64,000 nucleotides of DNA from Crotophaga sulcirostris (lineage: Eukaryota > Chordata > Aves > Cuculiformes > Crotophagidae): contig VYZB01000281.1 of the NCBI GenBank assembly GCA_013397455.1, forward strand, positions 694,887 through 758,886. The letters are read 5' to 3'. How positions within the stretch are numbered: position 1 is the stretch's first letter; every line of letters starts with the position of its first letter. Below the pieces are notes generated by a model. The model saw only the letters and a list, made by a program, of their open reading frames with translations, was not told the origin of the DNA and searched no databases. Shown in pieces: positions 57,126 through 64,000 of the stretch. Both the position numbers and the translations under genes were made by a program.

Positions 57126-58180
57126 CTTAGGAAGCCATGCCTAAGCTTCCCATGTCATAGCCTAGACTTGCATGCATCTCTGATGGGAGCCAAGCAAGTG
57201 TGTGAAGTTGACTACAAGGAATCAAAAAAGTGGCTTATTTTTCCTCTGCTCTTGCAAGGACCTATACAATTTCTGCTGTGACTTGGGACTGTGCCTGTCT
57301 TCGAAAGATTTCATACGGAGATCAAAACAAAGACTGAGTAAGATACTTCAGACAACACTGCTGAGGAAAAAGAAGAATAAATGCTGTCCAAGATAAGAAA
57401 AGAAAAAATATTTCCTATCATCTTGTGACTGTTGACTAAAAGAGCTTACATTTAAGGCCTGGTTTGTCAAGAAATATAGAAACATCTGTTTTTGCAGAGC
57501 ATACTAGAAGTGTTTGAGTATAAACAAAGCAGAAATCTCCTACCCATATGACAATTGGGCTCCACGTGTGAAATAACAAGCCTTTTTCAGACCATATGAG
57601 GCGTATTATGAATTACTTTTCTGAGAAGAACTATGAAGAAATATGCAGCACAGAATTTGCCACTGAAGATGATAATTTGTCTAACTTTATCCTTTGAATC
57701 TTTTGCTGGAACCTCCTTAAGCTCTGATTTAGGAAGGCAGTGACTTCTCTTGAGACTTTGACTGCTGCTGTTATCCTCCCCAGCTGTCTGCTCAGTCTCT
57801 GCTGCAAGGCTGGGTAAAATCAGTGAAGGTGATTTTAAAAAGCCATGATGATGGCTGTGGCTTTTTCATACCTCTTTCATGATTAATTGTCCATGCTATC
57901 TATGCGCTAAATTGGGAGGGAAGGTGGGAATTTTCAGCTATCCTAAGAGATAAGATCATTGAAATAATCAAGGATAAGTGGTGTCTGTGTACTGTTTTAA
58001 AGATGTGCCTATTAAGTTTGCTCCTGACCTCTTCTAATTGTCTTCAAATTTTAATTTGATACTTCTAGGTATCTTCTAAGGCAGAGGAACACAAAAATTC
58101 CATGGTGGAAATAAAACCTGGAAGGAGCTCACATCAAATCAGCTCTACTCCTGGATGGTTGGGGGTAGGTTGTGCTTCTG
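57126..58180. other. Unique non-coding sequence
   Basis: No gene or repeat recognised. Confidence 0.5.
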
Positions 58181-58699
58181 TCAGGGTACAAATGAGACAC
58201 TAAATTCAAAGGTTTGCCAGCTAGCGCTCAAAAGAACTTTCTTAAGGGAAAGGAAAAAGTCTCCTAAAAAAACTCTTCGGACAATCTTTTTCCTCCCTTC
58301 ATCTAGAGAAAAGTAGCTGAGGTGCAGTAATAGCACAGCCTGACACAGCTGAGAGCGAGCCTGTGCACAGTAAGCAGAGGGAAAACACAGGGGCCAGGAT
58401 TGGCTTTTAATTTGTCCATTGCCTGAGGATGAAAGGAAGCTGCTGTCAGTCACAAAGTGCAAAGAAAGATATTCTGGTGTGCTTGGGACTGCAAAAGAGG
58501 CTCTGTTATCCCTCCAGTGATCTATGAGTAATTTCTGACTTAAAACCTCCAAGTCACTTGCAAAGCCAATTTGAGAGAGAACGGTAACAAACATTTCTTC
58601 TAGGAGCTCTGGAGAAAAAAAGAAAAGGATAAAAAAAATCCCTTTTTGGCCTTTATTTTGCCTGGTATTATCTGCTGTACAAATGTCATTAAGTGACAT
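58181..58699 (-). other. 172-codon open frame, unrecognised
   Basis: The longest open frame in the window that is not CR1 or N-derived, starting at an ATG (58699-58697). Near codon 30 it crosses a strong minus-strand acceptor-like site, a pyrimidine tract ending TTTTCTCCAG (exon side from 58608 downward). After this the translation is protein-like: ELLEEMFVTVLSQIGFASDL, then LEVLSQKLLIDHWRDN. The part before the site is low-complexity and intron-like. If real, this would be an exon of a minus-strand gene reading leftwards from 58608. I recognise no family and saw no convincing downstream donor. Confidence 0.25.
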
Positions 58700-59493
58700 T
58701 TCTCTCCTAGAGGCCGTCCAGTATATATGAGGATTATTATTCCCTCCTTCTCTCTACCACTGAAAACCAGGTAGTGGCTGACAGTTAATGAGGGAGTCTC
58801 TAATGTGACAGCTCTATGAAAGCTGCTGCCAGAAAAGATCTTGATAATGGCATAAGAAATCCTTTCTATCCCAAACTACCACTAAGGTGCCTGTCTGCAG
58901 CAGGGAAGTCAGGACATTCTTCTCTAATCAAAGCTTGTTAGATCTGTATCCTGACGTACTTCTGCAACCTGTTTAAGAGGAAAACCCAAAACAGCTGTAG
59001 GGAAAATAAAAGACAATAAAGGCATCCAAAATATAAAGACCTACTGAGATTAAAATCCTAATGGGAGTTTGCTGCCATTCTTCTGTGCTCAACAATTAAG
59101 GCGGATTTTTCTTTCAGTTACTGCATTATCCCAGAGTTACTCTGTGTGCATACACATGTGTATGGAAGTTAAGATTTCTCTGTGGGAGATCCTGTATATT
59201 ATGTGGGACTTCCTGAACTGGAGAACTTGCTGTTAAAATTTATATGGCAGACAGCTTCCTCACAATCTTGTATGGTAAAAGCTGTTCTGGATTGCTTGCT
59301 GTAGCCCATAAGGTGTAGAAAGAAGTTGTCTCCATAGCCTCAGTCCTGTGTCCTCAAGCCCAGATGACCACTCTGTGGGACAGGGAGTGATGTTTCTTTG
59401 AGGTTACCCCAAAGTATTTCAGAACAGTAGTTTTTTCTAAGCAGTTACTCAGTCAGGATTTCTACTTCAGCATCGTCAGCAGTACGGTTGTAA
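58700..59493. other. Unique non-coding sequence
   Basis: Ordinary AT-rich sequence, CNE-like in texture around 59040-59130. No gene recognised. Confidence 0.45.
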
Positions 59494-59908
59494 TCACAGT
59501 ATCACACAGTATCACAGTATCACAGTATTACAAGGTTGGAAAGGACCTCTGAGATCATCGAGTCCAACCTATAACCCAACACTAACACCAACCCATCATC
59601 TAAACCATGGCACTGAGTGCCTCATCCAGTCTCCCCTTAAACACCTCCAGGTCAGTAACTCCACCACCTCCCTGGGCAGCGCATTCCAATGGCCAATCAC
59701 CCTTTCAGTGAAGAACTTTTTCCTAATATCAAGCCTAAACTTTCCCTGACGAAGCTTGAGTCCATGTCCTCTAGTTCTGTCACTGGTCACCTGAGAGAAG
59801 AGACCAACCCCTGCCTGACTCCAACCTCCTTTTAGGTAGTTGTAGAGAGCAGTAAGGTATCCTCTTCTCCAGGCTAAACAGCCCCAGCTCCCTCAGTCGC
59901 TCCTCGCA
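59494..59908 (-). mobile_element. Young CR1 LINE fragment, antisense (copy L)
   Basis: The only young copy on the minus strand. On the + strand it opens with the tail complement, CACAGTATCACACAGTATCA and two further CACAGTAT units, showing about four octamers with one two-base irregularity. It runs through AAGGTTGGAAAGGACCTCTG to CTCCCTCAGTCGCTCCTCG. On the minus strand the ORF2 C-terminus is readable ([20 protein letters not shown]) until a short deletion near 59650 shifts the frame. Confidence 0.96.
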
Positions 59909-62900
59909 GCCCTATGTCTGCACACTATTGGTTTTGGGGAGGGACATCTCTATCTGCTGAAGAACACAAGATGAGCCACATCCAGTTGAACACAACTTCT
60001 CATTGAGATCATGGAACAATTTAATTTTGGTGATCTTTTACTGTGCTTGAAAAAGGGGTTAGTGCAAACCGAAGTTGGAGGCTATGAGAAAGGCAATGAC
60101 AAGAAGTGCAGCAAACAAAATGCGACCAGAGATTTTAAAAACAAAGATTTGGTTTCAGAGAGCCATAGCACAGATGAATTTTAGCATCAGCTTTACTACT
60201 TTTTCAGTCTTTATTGAACTTTCCCAAAGGGTTGTTCCTTATATGTGTATTTCAGCAAAAAGAGAAAAACCTCTCTTTGATGTCGGTTTCCTTTCTTTAA
60301 GAGAGAACAGGCCATCCAGCTGTCAACCCTTCCTAAAAGGAAAACTTAAATAAGGCAGTCAGCATACCCAGCCTGTCCTTTGCATTTTGTAGGATTAAAC
60401 TTGATGCATTCTTGCAAATAGCTTTGATCATTTGTGAAGATGGCACATATAGGTGCATGCTGTGCCTTCTTTGTCATTTCCCCCCGGCATATTGTCTGCA
60501 CACAAAAAGTTGTATTTCTATGTCCTTCTCCAGATAGGCCTGTTCTTTTTTTCACCTGCACATTCAATTTTAGTGTGCCATTTGCTTTCAACCTGCTTAA
60601 AGTTATACTCTGGCCTTTAATGACAGAGGACATCAAGTGCCAAGGTCCTTATTTTATTGCAGAAGATGGCATGCAGACCTTCTTTAAATGGTTCCAAATC
60701 ATCTAAAGCCCCTATCTGCATGGTTTCAAAGACAACCTGAGGTTATCAAGCTTCTACAGTGGAGCTTGATAGCATATCATCATCTCCTAAGAGCTTAATC
60801 ATTTTAAAAGGCCTCTCTCTGAGATTCTTTAATTTTATAAATGCTTCGTTTTGCCTACTTCAAAGCTCAGAAATACATTTTTAATGTGACAATTGCATGC
60901 AATGTTGTCTTAATTTCCCTTGACAGGTGCAAACTGTTGTGTGACCTAAAACTCAGGGAAAATATCCAACAAAACTCCTACTTTATAATGCATAAAATAT
61001 TTTTTGTAATTTTTATGCTCCAAACAGAGACATCCTTAAATACCTGCTGCTTTAAAATCTTGAGTCTTGCTTATTTCTGGAGAAGAGACTGAATCAATAT
61101 CTGAATCTTTCAGATTTCTTGGGAATATCAACAAAACAACTCTACATGTAGACCTTCAACTCAGGAATCTGATTTTAATTTTGAAGTGTTTGCAACTGCT
61201 GGAATAGCTCCAATAAGCACCCCAGAGAGGATGGGCTGCCTTTTGCTTCTCCATCTTTGGATACGGCAACTTTTTATGTAGGACAGCTTTCCAAGGCACA
61301 ACTCTGTAAGTGTCCTGGGGTTGGTCTCCACAGTGGAGGCTTCTCCTCTAATTCCCTGGTGTGCACGAGAGACTGGGCTGGCCTGGAGACAAACTGACAG
61401 CCAGGACAGATTGCATGACACCTTTCTTTTCCTCAGCTGGGAGACATGGTCTGCACACGTAGAAGAGCTGTGCTTCAACAGTGCCTGTTGTGTCCCAACT
61501 GGCTGTCACAGTAAGGAGGCCACGTAACTTGGTGACTGACAGTAAAAAGGATCAACTGCAGAGTGTTAGATTACTTCTGTGGCTTTTGTACACACAACAG
61601 GCTAGTTTTCTTGGGTGGATTTCTGAATAGATGCTTTATTTCCTTAGATTTAAACTGTGATTTCTGCTTGTATATAGGTCTCTTATGGAGAGATGAAATA
61701 CCAGTAGGCACCAGTCTATATCTTTAGGCACTTTAAATATCTGTATAGTGTTGTTCTTCCCTTATCTGTAGGGAAACATCTCCTCAGCAGAAACTAAAAT
61801 TCTGTATAGAAATACCTGCAGTATACAGAGAAAATATGTTTCTCCATAAAACATGTAGAGTGGTTTTGCTGATATTCCCAAGCAATTTCACAGCAAGGAG
61901 CAAATTCTCTGTTAAACTCTGTACCTTTACCCAGAAATCTAAAAGAAACTTTTGATTTATTTATTTTTTTTTTCTTGGCAGAGAAGTCTGATTGGAACGG
62001 ATGAAATGACATTATTAAATACCAGAATGAAGATCGCCAGGGAAATAATCTAACTGCTGATAGTCTAATGTTAACTCAGTGCTTCTAAATAATCAGTAAT
62101 CAGAATCTTGAATTAGACTGAGATAGATTGAGCTAAGTGCCTGACTGTTCAAAGTAAGTGCAAGAGATTTGATGGAGAGTTCAGTGCATACAGGGGAAAA
62201 AATTGTACTGCAATAAATATACAGAAATCATGCTTCTATTTTATTTTAAGTAAACACATTATCTTTTGATATATCTTGGTCTTTCGCCATGTGAATCAAG
62301 AAACATGCAGCACTTCAAGCCCTGATTAATATTCTTAATTGCTCCCCTTTTTTGTTCTTGCAGCTGGCAGCTGGAACGCTGCAGATCAGACGGCGCTGTA
62401 TCAGTAGTGTTTATACTGCTTGTGAACAAATGGTGTTACAGCCTGCATGTGCATTCCCTTTGATTCCTAGACTATTGGAACAAGGTGCAATAATCAAGAC
62501 TTGTTTTTTCTTTTTTTTTTTTCTCCTTTTTATTTCCTGTCTCTGCAGTATTAACCCTGATGGGAGAAGATGATAGGACACGAACCGTGAGCCAATTTCT
62601 GTAATGCCAAACACTTTGCAGCAACAAGGTTGTCTGGAAATCTTTCAGAACATGCCAGGGAGCTGCCTATCTTCCATCAAGTTGGGCTGAACATTTCTTA
62701 GTGGGACTGTTGATTGTTTCTATGTTTTTCTGTGCCAGTGCTAATTAGGGTGGACATACAGTGAATCCAGAAGGAAGAGCATCATGTTAATAAGAAGCTG
62801 AGCTATGATATCTAATTAGCTGAAAAGTGAATAAAGGATCAATAATTCCTTCTGTTTTCTACAGGCAAACAATGAGTTCTTTAAATGAAAGAATCCTAAT

Positions 62901-64000
62901 TACTCTAGAAGTTTTAAGCTGTTTAGATTTTTCTGTTTCTTGTGTTTTAGGAATTATCTGGTCAAGATACCTCCCAGGTGAAAGACTGACTTTTCTCACT
63001 ATCATCAATGCAAACTCTATTTTGATTTGAAAAGCAAAAACCTTCTTCTCTGTCATGACCGTTATCAAAACCAGTTAATAAGTGAAGTGGAAGAGGGACC
63101 AGTTCATTTTATAATGTGCACATTGGTTTGTTGATGCTAAAATTAGATGACATACTTTATGTGGCCAGCATTGCTATCATAAACTATGTGTTTACAATGA
63201 GAAAAATTTAGCTTATGAAAAGGCATTATGCTATGGATAATTCAGCTGGCTTTTGCTCACCCAAAGGCTTGTGTGCTTTTCAGTTAGATTTATAGGAAGA
63301 TATATGTTTTCTCAAGCATTTTGTAGGACTTGTAATTGCACAATCCCATAAAGGCATCACAGTCTTACCAACATAACAGGTGACTGGCTAAAATCTGAGG
63401 CCCTACTTTGAATATTCCTTTTGTTGGAAGAATGTAACTAATTAATCAAATGACCTTGTGATTACTTAGGTGTGATTATATAACCAATAAAAAAGACGTT
63501 CTTATCACAGGTTATAACACCAGCGCATAGCACTGCAACATAGCCCACAAGCTCAGACATCATAATTGCTCCTCAGCTATTCTTCTGAAATGTTTTAGGA
63601 CTTTGGCATTAAAAGGACTCTGTGATTACAAGAACAATGTCAACTTGCAGGGATTCAAAGAAGTGTGTATAGGAGAACATCCAGTGAAACTACTGGATGT
63701 GATGCTACAAGACATCCACTCAATCGCCAGAAATATTCTGAATGTGTTTCCATTCAGCACCCATCAGTTCCAAGCTGGCTGCAGCCTTGGGTATGAATGC
63801 AAAGCAATGAAAACTTAACTTAGTAATTCTCATACCTTTCAGTGATGTGGTGGAAGTCTAACAAGGTTCCTATGTGGCATACTGATGTATAAGACTTCCC
63901 TTTTCTTACCGTTTCAGCTTTTTTGGATTTAAACTAGCTGAAAGGACTCCTGTAAGTTGCTTGTATTTGGTTACAGTTCCCGAGATGTGTTGATGGTTCT
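59909..64000. other. Unique non-coding sequence to window end
   Basis: No CR1 in the last 4 kb. Strong acceptor-like tracts end at 62363 (TTTTGTTCTTGCAG) and 62548 (TTTCCTGTCTCTGCAG), the first followed by a CpG-containing stretch (GGAACGCTGCAGATCAGACG), but no convincing donors follow. A T-run sits at 62507-62525. Bases 62735-62825 contain several TAATTAG cores and look CNE-like. No gene is supported. Confidence 0.45.

Noticed and set aside
1..64000. CRISPR arrays, tRNA or rRNA genes, bacterial operons, endogenous viral genes
   Set aside because: None seen on reading the sequence. No regular spaced repeats, no tRNA B-box with flanking stems, no recognisable viral polymerase or capsid frames; the only reverse-transcriptase remnants belong to CR1.

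Overview
The window reads as vertebrate, almost certainly bird, nuclear DNA. It is AT-rich and CpG-poor, has no operon-like gene packing, and is seeded with CR1 non-LTR retrotransposon fragments, the dominant repeat of bird genomes. CR1 (including one copy hidden by an assembly gap) covers roughly a tenth of the window by my hand tally. No complete protein-coding gene, rRNA, tRNA, CRISPR array or bacterial-type feature could be supported. The window is best described as intergenic or intronic sequence. A lineage guess is weak: the youngest CR1 copies end in repeats of ATACTGTG instead of the usual ATTCTATG, which suggests a lineage-specific CR1 expansion.

Layout. 1-1260: unique sequence with a degenerate palindromic DNA-transposon relic (445-550). 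1261-3080: a young CR1 fragment, then an older, longer CR1 fragment that keeps part of the reverse-transcriptase region. 3081-10690: unique sequence with a dense CpG cluster (5346-5373) and several perfect short inverted repeats. 10691-11455: old minus-strand CR1. 11456-20127: unique sequence with two further palindromic relics. 20128-20678: young CR1. 20679-29474: unique sequence with a GC-rich block at 27475-27845. 29475-30375: ancient CR1 with a young CR1 placed directly at its 3' end. 31080-33750: two old minus-strand CR1 fragments. 33751-40812: unique, partly CNE-like sequence and two splice-site-bounded exon candidates (36570-36774, 40015-40112). 40813-41326: a young CR1 whose interior is a 430-base N gap. 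41999-47945: an old minus-strand CR1, unique sequence, then an old and a young CR1 abutting head to head. 47946-59493: unique sequence with further exon candidates (48500-48734, 55013-55184), one old CR1 (56941-57125) and a 172-codon minus-strand open frame (58181-58699). 59494-59908: young minus-strand CR1. 59909-64000: unique sequence.

The six young CR1 copies are all 5'-truncated, share one 3' tail type and are very similar, so they are recent and non-autonomous. The older copies carry the ATTCTATG tail or are degraded beyond it. The exon candidates rest on splice-site consensus plus open frames only; none was recognised as a known protein. I found no convincing novel biological system here. 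The items most worth checking are the exon candidates, the 172-codon frame, the CpG cluster, and the CR1 copy hidden in the gap.
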